The translations under genes were made by a program, and so were the position numbers. A stretch of DNA of 64,000 nucleotides from UBA1563 sp037440065 (GTDB lineage Bacteria; Bacteroidota; Ignavibacteria; Ignavibacteriales; Ignavibacteriaceae): positions 372,001-436,000 of the forward strand of contig JBBIUV010000017.1 in NCBI GenBank assembly GCA_037440065.1. Reading direction: 5' to 3'. A model generated the notes under the pieces. That model ran no database searches. It saw only the letters and a list, made by a program, of their open reading frames with translations, and was not told where the DNA came from. This document shows positions 1-8,212 of the stretch, one piece after another (the stretch's first letter is position 1; each line of letters opens with the position of its first letter).

Positions 1-1
1 T

Positions 2-1351
2 ACTCACGCTCACCTTTTTTATCCTAACTATCAGGATGATTTGGAGAGTGTTCTTAAAAATGCCAAAGCGAATAAAGTAGATTACATTTTAATTCCCGCA
101 ACCGATCTGCCCACCTCGGACAAAGTCATTGAGCTGATCGACAAATATGATATGCTTTACGGAGCTGTGGGTATTCATCCGCACGATACAAAAGATTGGA
201 GTGAGGTCCATCTTACGCGATTAAAAGAGTTGGCATCTCACAATAAAGTTGTTGCAATTGGTGAAATCGGACTTGACTATTTTTATGACTTCTCTCCAAA
301 AGAAAAACAGATCGAAGCATTTCGCAAACAGTTAGCCCTTGCAATTGAGTTAGAGTTGCCCGTCATCATACATAACCGTGAAGCTGATGAAGATGTTTTA
401 TCAATCGTTTCAGAATTTTCAAAACAAGGTTTGCGCGGGCAATTTCATTGCTTCAGCGGAAGTTTGCAAGACGCACTCAAAATTATTGAAATGAATTTCT
501 ATCTTTCTTTTACAGGCAATATAACGTTTAAAAAGACTGATGATCTGCGCACTATTGCTTCTCAAATTGAACTTCGTCACTTATTACTTGAAACCGATTC
601 CCCTTTTATGACTCCCGTTCCGCACCGTGGAAAAAGAAACGAACCTGCGAACATTCCTTTAATAGCTGAAAAACTTGCAGAACTTAATAATGTTTCAGTT
701 GAAGATGTTGGAAGAATAACCTCATTTAATGCTTTTAAGTTATATGGTATGGGTGAAAAAGCAAATACTAGTTTCACTTACAAACTCGGAAATTCACTCT
801 ACATAAATGTTACCAACCGATGCAACGCCGCATGTTACTTTTGCGATAAGGACGGCGATGCTGTAATTAACGGATACAACTTAAGCATGCTAAAGAGTGA
901 AGAACCTGTGGCAGAAATTTATATAAACGAAATCGGAGATCCGAAAAAATTTGATGAAATAGTTTTTTGCGGTTATGGAGAACCAACAATCCGCTTTGAA
1001 GTGGTGAAGCAAATTGCAAAATATGTAAAAGAAAACGGTGGACGAACCCGTTTGAATACAAATGGACACGGAAATATTATTAACAAAAGAAACATCACAC
1101 CGGAATGTGAAAATCTTATAGACGTTATTTCGATCAGCCTTAATTCATCGGATGAAAACCAATATGCAGATATAATGAAAGTTGATAAAAGTTGTTTTAC
1201 AGAAATGAAAAAGTTCGCTACTCAGGCGAAAGAATTTGTTGAGAAAGTTGTCCTGACGGTTGTTTCCATAGATGAAGTTGAGATTGAAAAAGCGAGAAAA
1301 TTAGTAGAAGAAGATATTGGCGTTGAATTTAGGATAAGGAAATATTTTTGA
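2..1351 (+). CDS. TatD-family hydrolase fused to a radical SAM domain (5' end outside window)
   Basis: The reading frame is open from base 2, where the codons read THAHLFYPN, the metal-binding HxH start of TatD proteins. The gene therefore begins upstream of the window, and the first in-frame TTG (41) is internal. The TatD half keeps its usual ligands: GEIGLDY, VIIHNREAD, GQFHCFSGS and LLETDSPF. After a short linker a second domain begins at about base 780. It carries the radical SAM cluster motif CxxxCxxC (cysteine codons at 821, 833 and 842) and a GYGEPTIRF segment. This matches the known family of TatD-associated radical SAM proteins, here as one polypeptide. TatD enzymes are metal-dependent nucleases or hydrolases; the radical SAM substrate is unknown. 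The stop overlaps the dacB start by one base (TGATG), so it opens a coupled operon with dacB and the men genes. Confidence 0.9.
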   Translation, partial: THAHLFYPNYQDDLESVLKNAKANKVDYILIPATDLPTSDKVIELIDKYDMLYGAVGIHPHDTKDWSEVHLTRLKELASHNKVVAIGEIGLDYFYDFSPKEKQIEAFRKQLALAIELELPVIIHNREADEDVLSIVSEFSKQGLRGQFHCFSGSLQDALKIIEMNFYLSFTGNITFKKTDDLRTIASQIELRHLLLETDSPFMTPVPHRGKRNEPANIPLIAEKLAELNNVSVEDVGRITSFNAFKLYGMGEKANTSFTYKLGNSLYINVTNRCNAACYFCDKDGDAVINGYNLSMLKSEEPVAEIYINEIGDPKKFDEIVFCGYGEPTIRFEVVKQIAKYVKENGGRTRLNTNGHGNIINKRNITPECENLIDVISISLNSSDENQYADIMKVDKSCFTEMKKFATQAKEFVEKVVLTVVSIDEVEIEKARKLVEEDIGVEFRIRKYF

Positions 1352-2769
1352 TGAAGAAAAAAATATTGTGCACCATCTTATTTGTAAATCTTTTCCTCTC
1401 CGCTCAAGTAACCCCTGATAATTTAAAAGCAAAATTAGACAGTCTAACATCTTCCACATTTTTTGATACCGCCACCGTTTCAATTGATGTTTTTGATCTA
1501 ACCGCGACCAAAAATCTTTATCAAAAAAACAACAAATTACTTCTCCATCCTGCTTCAAATATGAAGATTCTAACCACGGCAACGGCTTTGTTTTTTCTGG
1601 GGAAAGATTTTGCGTTCGAAACTTCACTTCGTTACGATGGAATTATAATTGATTCAACTCTCTTCGGCAATTTGTATTTTGTCGGCGGCTGTGATCCTGA
1701 TTTTACAACAGCGGATCTACGAGTCTTAGTTTCGTCTATAAAAGAGTTGGGAATAAACCGTATTCAAGGAAATATTTACGGTGATGTTTCCATGCTCGAT
1801 TCACTTTTCTGGGGAGACGGCTGGATGTGGAACGATGATCCGTCAACTGATTTTCCTTATCTCACTCCGCTTACAATCAATGATAACGCGGTTAAAGTCC
1901 ATGTCTTCTCATCCGAATCCAACGGCAAACCGAAAATAACCGTTGAACCGGTTACAAGTTTTTTCAAGATAGAAAATCTTGCGAAAACGGTTAACGATGT
2001 TCGAACTTCACTTGAAATCACCAGAGATTTTGTTCACCGGAAAAATGATATTATTGTAAAAGGTATTATCAATCAAAGCGATTCAATTTATAGTGATGAA
2101 CTTAATGTTGTTTATCCCGAAAAATATTTCTTAACTCTCGCAAAAGAAGAAATTGAAAAACTCGGAATTTCGGTTATCGGAAATGTTGAAATATTGAATT
2201 TACCAGAGGAGACAGAACATCTTAAAACTTTTAAAAGAAAGTTTGCAGATGTAATCAACAATATGAATAAGCAAAGCGATAACTTAAGTGCTGAAATGAC
2301 GCTTCGTGCTTTAGCTTTCAAGATTTATGGCAAACCGGCAACGGCTGAAAATGGAGTTCGTCTTGTAGATAGTTTGATTACAATTGCCGGGATGAATCCG
2401 CGAAACTACCGAATCGTTGACGGCAGCGGAGTTTCTCACTACAACCTCGTCTCAACTGAATTGCTAAATGCAATCTTAAAATATTTTTATCAACAACAAC
2501 CGGAATTATATAACACATTAACGCAATCCTTTCCGTTAGCTGGTGTTGATGGAACTTTGAAAAGAAGAATGAAAAACACTTTTGCAGAAAATAATTTACG
2601 AGCCAAAACCGGTACTGTTAGTGGTGTTTCCTCCCTTTCTGGTTATGTTACAACAAAAAATAATCATCAACTTTCCTTTTCGATAATGATACAAAACCAT
2701 GTTAGAAAAACCTACCGTGCAATATATTTTATTGATCAAATTTGCGCTCTGCTAGCCGAATTGGAATAA
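1351..2769 (+). CDS. dacB: D-alanyl-D-alanine carboxypeptidase/endopeptidase, PBP4 (DacB) family
   Basis: Periplasmic serine peptidase that trims or cuts D-Ala-containing peptide crosslinks in peptidoglycan. The N-terminus is a signal peptide (KKKILCTILFVNLFLSAQ). The three penicillin-binding motifs are visible: SxxK as SNMK (residues 69-72), SxN as SDN in KQSDNLSAEM (about residue 310) and KTG in RAKTGTVSG (about residue 415). The large gap between the first two motifs is typical of PBP4, which carries inserted domains there. Length of about 472 residues fits the family. ATG at 1351 is chosen because it overlaps the upstream stop; the TTG three bases earlier is less likely. It sits unusually between a TatD-radical SAM gene and menaquinone genes. 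Confidence 0.93.
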   Translation: MKKKILCTILFVNLFLSAQVTPDNLKAKLDSLTSSTFFDTATVSIDVFDLTATKNLYQKNNKLLLHPASNMKILTTATALFFLGKDFAFETSLRYDGIIIDSTLFGNLYFVGGCDPDFTTADLRVLVSSIKELGINRIQGNIYGDVSMLDSLFWGDGWMWNDDPSTDFPYLTPLTINDNAVKVHVFSSESNGKPKITVEPVTSFFKIENLAKTVNDVRTSLEITRDFVHRKNDIIVKGIINQSDSIYSDELNVVYPEKYFLTLAKEEIEKLGISVIGNVEILNLPEETEHLKTFKRKFADVINNMNKQSDNLSAEMTLRALAFKIYGKPATAENGVRLVDSLITIAGMNPRNYRIVDGSGVSHYNLVSTELLNAILKYFYQQQPELYNTLTQSFPLAGVDGTLKRRMKNTFAENNLRAKTGTVSGVSSLSGYVTTKNNHQLSFSIMIQNHVRKTYRAIYFIDQICALLAELE

Positions 2770-2771
2770 CT

Positions 2772-3620
2772 ATGTTTTTTTCATTAAACGGAATATCAAT
2801 CTTTGTAAAAAAGAATTTTAGAAAAGTAGATCCGCTAAAGCAATCAATTCTATTTCTTCACGGATTTAGCGGTTGCTCAAATGATTGGAGTAAAATATTT
2901 TCTTTACTTGGTTCTGAATTTCAACTCATTGCAATTGATTTGCCGGGTTTTGGGAAAAGTGGCAAACCAAGAACTGATAAATTCTATCGAACAGAATTTT
3001 TAATTCGATTGATAGATGAAATTTTGTACGACCTACAGTTAACTGGGGTCATTCTCGTCGGTTATTCAATGGGGGGAAGACTTGCACTGAACTTCGGGCT
3101 AAGACATCCGCAAAAAGTGAAAGCCTTGATTTTAGAAAGTTCGTCTCCAGGAATTAAAAATAAGGCCGAGCAGCAATCAAGAATTGAAAGTGACGCTGAA
3201 TTAATAAGCTTTATCAATATAAATTCTTTACATGACTTTTTTACATTCTGGCAAAATTTGTCATTATTTGCGACTCAAAAAAATCTCCCTAAAAAAAAAC
3301 AGCAAGTTATTCTTACCGATAAAATAAAATCAAACTCAAAAATCGGGTTGATCAAATCGCTAGAAAATTTTGGACAAGGCAAAATGGAAAGTCTTTGGGA
3401 TGATCTCTCAAAATTGAAGATTCCTACGTTGCTGCTTTCCGGTGCTTTTGATACTAAATACGCATCCATTCAGCGACAAATGGGAAAACTTCTTCCAAAT
3501 TCTTCTCATAAAATTATTGAAAGTGCCGGGCATAATCTCCATCTGGAAAAACCCGAGGATTTTGTAAATTTGTTAAGAGAATTTTTGAAAATTATAAATG
3601 ATAAAACGGATCATAAATGA
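2772..3620 (+). CDS. menH: 2-succinyl-6-hydroxy-2,4-cyclohexadiene-1-carboxylate synthase (alpha/beta hydrolase)
   Basis: Alpha/beta hydrolase fold protein of about 282 residues, predicted to carry out pyruvate elimination in menaquinone synthesis. Visible are the oxyanion segment LFLHGFSGCSNDW, the nucleophile elbow GYSMGGR (characteristic of MenH), an acid residue in GAFDTKY and the catalytic His in AGHNLHLEKPEDF. ATG at 2772 is preferred, two bases after the dacB stop, over an in-frame non-ATG start at 2742 inside dacB. The 3' end overlaps menB by four bases (ATGA). The position directly before menB, menA and menE supports the MenH assignment over a generic hydrolase. Confidence 0.85.
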   Translation: MFFSLNGISIFVKKNFRKVDPLKQSILFLHGFSGCSNDWSKIFSLLGSEFQLIAIDLPGFGKSGKPRTDKFYRTEFLIRLIDEILYDLQLTGVILVGYSMGGRLALNFGLRHPQKVKALILESSSPGIKNKAEQQSRIESDAELISFININSLHDFFTFWQNLSLFATQKNLPKKKQQVILTDKIKSNSKIGLIKSLENFGQGKMESLWDDLSKLKIPTLLLSGAFDTKYASIQRQMGKLLPNSSHKIIESAGHNLHLEKPEDFVNLLREFLKIINDKTDHK

Positions 3621-4450
3621 AATTTAACTGGATAAAAGCCAAAGACTATAAAGATATTATTTACGAAAAAATGAACGGCATCGCAAAAATTTCGATCAAC
3701 AGACCGGAAGTGCGTAATGCTTTCCGCCCTGAAACCGTAATCGAAATGTATGATGCATTTACCGATGCACGCGAAGATCAGTCAATCGGAGTTGTGTTGT
3801 TAACCGGAAACGGTCCAGCCAAAGACGGTAAATACGCTTTCTGTTCAGGCGGTGATCAACGTATCCGTGGAGATCAAGGTTACATTGGTGGAGACGGTGT
3901 TCCCCGTTTAAATGTACTTGATCTGCAAAAACTAATTCGCAGCATTCCTAAACCTGTAATTGCTTTGGTTGCAGGCTATGCTATCGGCGGTGGACATGTT
4001 TTGCACATTGTCTGTGATTTAACTATTGCTGCTGATAACGCTATCTTCGGACAAACCGGACCTAAAGTTGGAAGTTTTGACGGTGGTTTCGGGGCAAGTT
4101 ATTTGGCAAGACTAGTTGGGCAAAAACGTGCGCGCGAAATTTGGTACTTGTGCCGGCAATACAATGCTACCGAAGCTTATGGAATGGGATTGGTAAATAA
4201 AGTTGTTCCCATCGATCAGCTTGAAGCTGAAGGTGTTCAGTGGGCAAATGAAATTTTAGAGATGAGCCCACTTTCTATTCGATTATTAAAATCTGCTTTT
4301 AACGCTGAACTCGATGGACAGCAAGGGATTCAAGAGCTTGCCGGAAACGCTACGCTGCTTTATTACATGACGGAGGAAGCGCAAGAAGGAAAGAAAGCTT
4401 ATTTAGAAAAACGTAAACCGAACTTCAACAAATTTCCAAAGCTTCCGTGA
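3617..4450 (+). CDS. menB: 1,4-dihydroxy-2-naphthoyl-CoA synthase
   Basis: Crotonase-fold enzyme that closes the second ring of the naphthoquinone by cyclising O-succinylbenzoyl-CoA. Family landmarks are RPEVRNAFRPETVIEM near the N-terminus, the CSGGDQRIRGDQGY segment, the oxyanion-hole motif GYAIGGGHVLH and the GPKVGSFDGGFGASYLAR segment that distinguishes MenB from other crotonases. Length of 277 residues is normal. Start and stop codons overlap the neighbours (ATGA with menH, TGATG with menA), so the genes are probably translationally coupled. Confidence 0.96.
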   Translation: MKFNWIKAKDYKDIIYEKMNGIAKISINRPEVRNAFRPETVIEMYDAFTDAREDQSIGVVLLTGNGPAKDGKYAFCSGGDQRIRGDQGYIGGDGVPRLNVLDLQKLIRSIPKPVIALVAGYAIGGGHVLHIVCDLTIAADNAIFGQTGPKVGSFDGGFGASYLARLVGQKRAREIWYLCRQYNATEAYGMGLVNKVVPIDQLEAEGVQWANEILEMSPLSIRLLKSAFNAELDGQQGIQELAGNATLLYYMTEEAQEGKKAYLEKRKPNFNKFPKLP

Positions 4451-5340
4451 TGACTGATAAAAAATATTCAACTTTGGAAATTTGGTTTCTCGCTAGTCGG
4501 CCGAAAACTTTATTTGCAGCTTTTGTTCCTGTAATTGTTGGTGCATCACTAGCTTTTGCTGAAGGAAAATTAAATTTAATTGCATCAGTTGTGGCGCTTT
4601 TATGTTCGATTCTGTTTCAAGTTGGGGCAAATTTTACAAATGATCTATACGATTTTTTGAAAGGTGCCGACACAGAAAAACGGATTGGACCATTGCGCGT
4701 GCTTAATGCCGGATTAGTTTCAGCCTTGCAAATGAAAATAGTGATCATCTTCAATTTTGGATTAGCATTTTTACTCGGACTCTATCTCGTTTATATCGGT
4801 GGAAATTTTATTTTGATCATCGGGTTACTTTCAATAATCGCATCGCTAGCATACACGGCCGGACCGTACCCGCTGGCTTATCATGGGCTTGGAGAGATTT
4901 TCGTTTTTCTTTTTTTCGGATTTGTTGGGACCGTCGGAACATTTTTTGTGAACACAAAAGAAATGTCAGCGATCGCATTTATTGCTGCAGTTCCTGTAGG
5001 TGCATTGATTACCAACATTCTTGTCGTGAATAACTATCGTGATATAGAACAGGATAAAGTCGCCGGGAAAAATACACTTGCAGTAAAATTCGGAAAAAGT
5101 TTTTCGCAATATGAATATGCAATGTTGCTATTTTCTTCGTTCCTTGTTCCGCTTTTGATATTTTTGAAGTATGATTTTCGTGTTTGGATCTTTCTCCCCT
5201 ATATTACTTTACCGCTTGCTTATAAGTTAATTTTATCAATTTATAAACTAAACGGAGCGCAGTTAAATTCAACGCTGGAATTAACCGCTAAGTTTTCTGC
5301 ACTTTATGGATTACTCTTTTCTCTTGGTTTTATTTTATGA
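4450..5340 (+). CDS. menA: 1,4-dihydroxy-2-naphthoate polyprenyltransferase
   Basis: Integral membrane UbiA-family prenyltransferase that attaches the isoprenoid tail to 1,4-dihydroxy-2-naphthoate. The first Asp-rich motif is seen as NDLYDFLKGADTEKR with the following RIGPLRV, and the second as NNYRDIEQDKVAGKNTLAVK. About eight hydrophobic segments cover the rest. ATG at 4450 overlaps the menB stop (TGATG); the GTG one codon earlier is less likely. The end overlaps menE by four bases. Confidence 0.94.
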   Translation: MTDKKYSTLEIWFLASRPKTLFAAFVPVIVGASLAFAEGKLNLIASVVALLCSILFQVGANFTNDLYDFLKGADTEKRIGPLRVLNAGLVSALQMKIVIIFNFGLAFLLGLYLVYIGGNFILIIGLLSIIASLAYTAGPYPLAYHGLGEIFVFLFFGFVGTVGTFFVNTKEMSAIAFIAAVPVGALITNILVVNNYRDIEQDKVAGKNTLAVKFGKSFSQYEYAMLLFSSFLVPLLIFLKYDFRVWIFLPYITLPLAYKLILSIYKLNGAQLNSTLELTAKFSALYGLLFSLGFIL

Positions 5341-6866
5341 ATTTCAAGGAGGTTTCTGCTTCCCGATTTATAAATTTTGACAACCACGAAAACAAATTTC
5401 TAATTGTTCATCATTCCTTAGTAGATAAATCGGAATTTTTTAAAAGTGACCCATCGTATAATGTTAATCAGGTAAATGGATTTTGCACTTTTACTTACGC
5501 GCAAATTTTTGATCTTGTAAAAAAAATCAGTGAGGAAAAATCGAATGAAGGATTTAAGAAAAATGATGTTGTTCCTCTTCTATTCAGTAATCCCTTCGAT
5601 TTAATTTTAAATGTACTTAGTCTTTGGAAGTTGAACGTAATCCCGGTTCCGCTCAATAATAATTTACTAAAGGAAGATTTGACAAATGAGATAAAATTTT
5701 TAAAAGCAGAACACATTCTTTACGAAACTACCTTCGCAGCTCACTTTCTTTATTTAAAAACGCCTTCAATATCTCATGCTTCTTTCGAAACAGAGCCAAC
5801 CAACAATCTTTCATTTGCAAATATTGCAGTTGTGTTATTTACATCCGGAACAAGCGGAAAGCCAAAAGCTGTTCCTTTGACTTTTACTAATTTGTTTAGC
5901 GCTTTCGAAGCCGGAGATTATATTTTTCAATACTCAAAAAATGATTCGTGGTATCTTAATCTTCCCTTATATCATATCGGTGGTTTTTCAATTCTTGCTC
6001 GTGCAATTCTAGGCGGATCAAGTATAATTTTACCAGAATCAAATGAATTAGTTTCACTAAAGCGTAATTTTGATTTTGTTAAACCAACATTGGTTTCGCT
6101 TGTCCCCACACAACTAAAACGAATTTGTGAAAATGGTATTCATCCTAATAAAGAGTTGCGTGCAGCATTAATAGGTGGTGGTTTTTCTGATGAAACAATT
6201 CTTCGACAAGCAGTAAATCTAGGATGGAGTATTTATAAAGTCTATGGATCGACAGAAACTTCTGCATTTGTAACCACTTTAACTCCAAAGGATATTTTTC
6301 AAAAATCGAAATCCGTCGGTAAGCCTCTAATGAATTTTGAGATAAAAATATTTGATGGGCAGAGGAATATTCTTCAAGCTGATGAAATTGGCGAAATCGG
6401 AATTAAAGCTCCTTCAGTTTTTAAAACCTATTTAAATAATAAAGCTGATTCAGATGTAGCTTTTTATAACCAATATTATTTAACCGGTGATTATGGATAT
6501 TTTGATTCCGATGATTTTTTGTATTTGGAAAATAGAAGAACTGATCTTATTGTGAGTGGCGGGGAAAATATCACTCCGATTGAAATTGAACAAATAATCT
6601 TGCAGTATCCAAATGTTTATGAAGCTTGCGTGATTGGTTTACCCGATAAAGAGTGGGGTGAAATTGTTGCTGCAGTGTTTTCTTCAAAAGATGGGAATCA
6701 AATAGACCGTCTGCTCTTAAAAATGTTTCTTAAAAAAAAACTTGCTGCTTTTAAAATACCGAAAAATTATTTTCAGTTGGATAACTTACCTAAATCAGCA
6801 ATCGGAAAGATAAAACGTTCCGATTTAAAGAAACTGTTTAGCAATCTTACATCACTTGATACTTAG
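5337..6866 (+). CDS. menE: O-succinylbenzoate-CoA ligase, AMP-forming
   Basis: Adenylating enzyme that activates O-succinylbenzoate to its CoA ester, the substrate of MenB. The ANL superfamily motifs are present in order: LFTSGTSGKPKAVPL (P-loop-like), VYGSTETS (A5), YLTGDYGYFD (A7), RRTDLIVSGGENITPIEIE (A8) and a C-terminal Lys in AIGKIKRSDL. Length of 509 residues is normal. It starts with ATGA overlap with menA and its last 20 bases overlap the convergent threonylcarbamoyl-AMP synthase gene. The acyl substrate is inferred from the men context. menF, menD and menC are not in the window. Confidence 0.9.
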   Translation: MNFKEVSASRFINFDNHENKFLIVHHSLVDKSEFFKSDPSYNVNQVNGFCTFTYAQIFDLVKKISEEKSNEGFKKNDVVPLLFSNPFDLILNVLSLWKLNVIPVPLNNNLLKEDLTNEIKFLKAEHILYETTFAAHFLYLKTPSISHASFETEPTNNLSFANIAVVLFTSGTSGKPKAVPLTFTNLFSAFEAGDYIFQYSKNDSWYLNLPLYHIGGFSILARAILGGSSIILPESNELVSLKRNFDFVKPTLVSLVPTQLKRICENGIHPNKELRAALIGGGFSDETILRQAVNLGWSIYKVYGSTETSAFVTTLTPKDIFQKSKSVGKPLMNFEIKIFDGQRNILQADEIGEIGIKAPSVFKTYLNNKADSDVAFYNQYYLTGDYGYFDSDDFLYLENRRTDLIVSGGENITPIEIEQIILQYPNVYEACVIGLPDKEWGEIVAAVFSSKDGNQIDRLLLKMFLKKKLAAFKIPKNYFQLDNLPKSAIGKIKRSDLKKLFSNLTSLDT

Positions 6867-7815
6867 CTACAGCTTTTTCGATTCGATCCATTAAAGCTAC
6901 TCCAAGACCTTCAAGGGGAAAAGGTTCAATCAAAATACAGTCAAGTTGAAGATCATCTAATTTGTGTAGTGTAGAAAAAAGATTCGCTGCCGCTTCACTC
7001 AATGATCCGCTTTGAGATAAGATTATTTCCTTCTCAAAATTAAATTTCGAATCATTTCCTTTAAAAAATATCGCACCAATTTTTTCACTTTTATGGCTTT
7101 CAATATTCTCAAGCGTGAGCATCAAAATCGGTGTAATTGGTGAATAGTGAAATGGGAGTTGGCCCGGCGAATTTGGCCGATCAGTTTTTTTAGAGAATAA
7201 ATTTATCTCACCAATTACTTCTCTAATAGATTCAACGGGTATTCCCCCGTGCCGCAAAACGGTTACTTCATCCTTCTCAATCAATAAAATTGTTGATTCA
7301 ATCCCAACACTGCACTTACCACCATCAAGGATCATATCGATATTATCACCAAGTTGTTTTTCAACATGCCCTGCACGCGTAGGACTCAGTTGTCCAAAAA
7401 GATTTGCACTCGGCGCTGCAATTGGTGTATCACTTTTTTTTATTAACTCCAAAGCAATTGAATTATTAGGCATGCGAACTGCAACGGTATTCAATCCCCC
7501 TGTAACGATTGCAGGTACATTTTGTTTCTTTGGTAATACTAAAGTCAATGGACCCGGCCAAAATTCATTTATAAGTTCATATACTTTTTCACTCGGAATT
7601 TCGCAGACTGTGTGAAGCCGTTCTTCACTTTCGATATGTAATATAAGGGGATTAAATGTAGGTCGATTTTTTACTTCAAATATTTTTGCAACTGCAACCG
7701 GGTTCAATCCATCCGCCCCAAGACCATAAACTGTTTCGGTCGGGAATGCGACTAAACCGCCCCCACGGATTATTTCTGCTGCTTTGTTTATTTGATCTCT
7801 AATTTTCTCTATCAT
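6847..7815 (-). CDS. L-threonylcarbamoyladenylate synthase, Sua5 type
   Basis: Makes threonylcarbamoyl-AMP from threonine, bicarbonate and ATP, the first step of the t6A modification on tRNAs that read ANN codons. The N-terminal YrdC domain shows FPTETVYGLGADG (residues 24-36), RPTFNPLILH, the WPGPLTLVLP segment and SANLFGQLSPT. The linker NSPGQLPFHYSP and a further domain of about 100 residues identify the long Sua5 form rather than the short TsaC form. ATG is at 7815 with no strong ribosome binding site. It converges on menE and overlaps its last 20 bases. Confidence 0.93.
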   Translation of the reverse strand: MIEKIRDQINKAAEIIRGGGLVAFPTETVYGLGADGLNPVAVAKIFEVKNRPTFNPLILHIESEERLHTVCEIPSEKVYELINEFWPGPLTLVLPKKQNVPAIVTGGLNTVAVRMPNNSIALELIKKSDTPIAAPSANLFGQLSPTRAGHVEKQLGDNIDMILDGGKCSVGIESTILLIEKDEVTVLRHGGIPVESIREVIGEINLFSKKTDRPNSPGQLPFHYSPITPILMLTLENIESHKSEKIGAIFFKGNDSKFNFEKEIILSQSGSLSEAAANLFSTLHKLDDLQLDCILIEPFPLEGLGVALMDRIEKAVAKYQVM

Positions 7816-7974
7816 AATTTATAAGATTATTCCTACAAATATACTCACTTCTTAAGCTTGTTTCATAGCTTTATAAAAGTAAAAAGGAAGTTGTTGACTT
7901 TGACGTTTTGAAAGTGAATTTTCGCATTAGGAAATATTCTTATTTGTTGATTTTATTTATGAAAGGAAAGTTTC

Positions 7975-8169
7975 ATGCAGGTTGAAGAGGATTTGGTATG
8001 GGTTTGCCAATATTGCGGAATACATAACACTGTAGATGTTGATCTGACAATAAACAGCAAACAAGATTTTGTTGAGGATTGCCGCATCTGCAGCAGGCCG
8101 AACCGTATAATTGTTTTAATAGATCAGGACGAAAACATTACTATCGAGTCAAGATATATTGATGAATAG
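7975..8169 (+). CDS. Small Cys-rich CPXCG-like protein
   Basis: A 64-residue acidic protein with two cysteine pairs, CQYCG (residues 11-15) and CRICSRP (about residues 36-42), which suggests a small zinc- or iron-binding fold. It resembles the Cys-rich CPXCG family, although the first motif here is CQYCG rather than CPYCG. A ribosome binding site (GAAAGGAAAG) lies just before ATG 7975. The gene stands alone between the minus-strand Sua5 gene and the ftsZ end. Function unknown. Confidence 0.75.
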   Translation: MQVEEDLVWVCQYCGIHNTVDVDLTINSKQDFVEDCRICSRPNRIIVLIDQDENITIESRYIDE

Positions 8170-8212
8170 TTTTCATCAACTTCAGATGAATTTGGATTTC
8201 GGTTTTTATCCG

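Noticed and set aside
5346..5352. Strong Shine-Dalgarno-like AAGGAGG just inside menE
   Set aside because: No ATG, GTG or TTG follows at a suitable distance; it is codons 4-6 of menE.
8174..8192. Weak hairpin TTCATC/GATGAA between the CPXCG-like gene and ftsZ
   Set aside because: Six base pairs and no T run; not enough to call a terminator.
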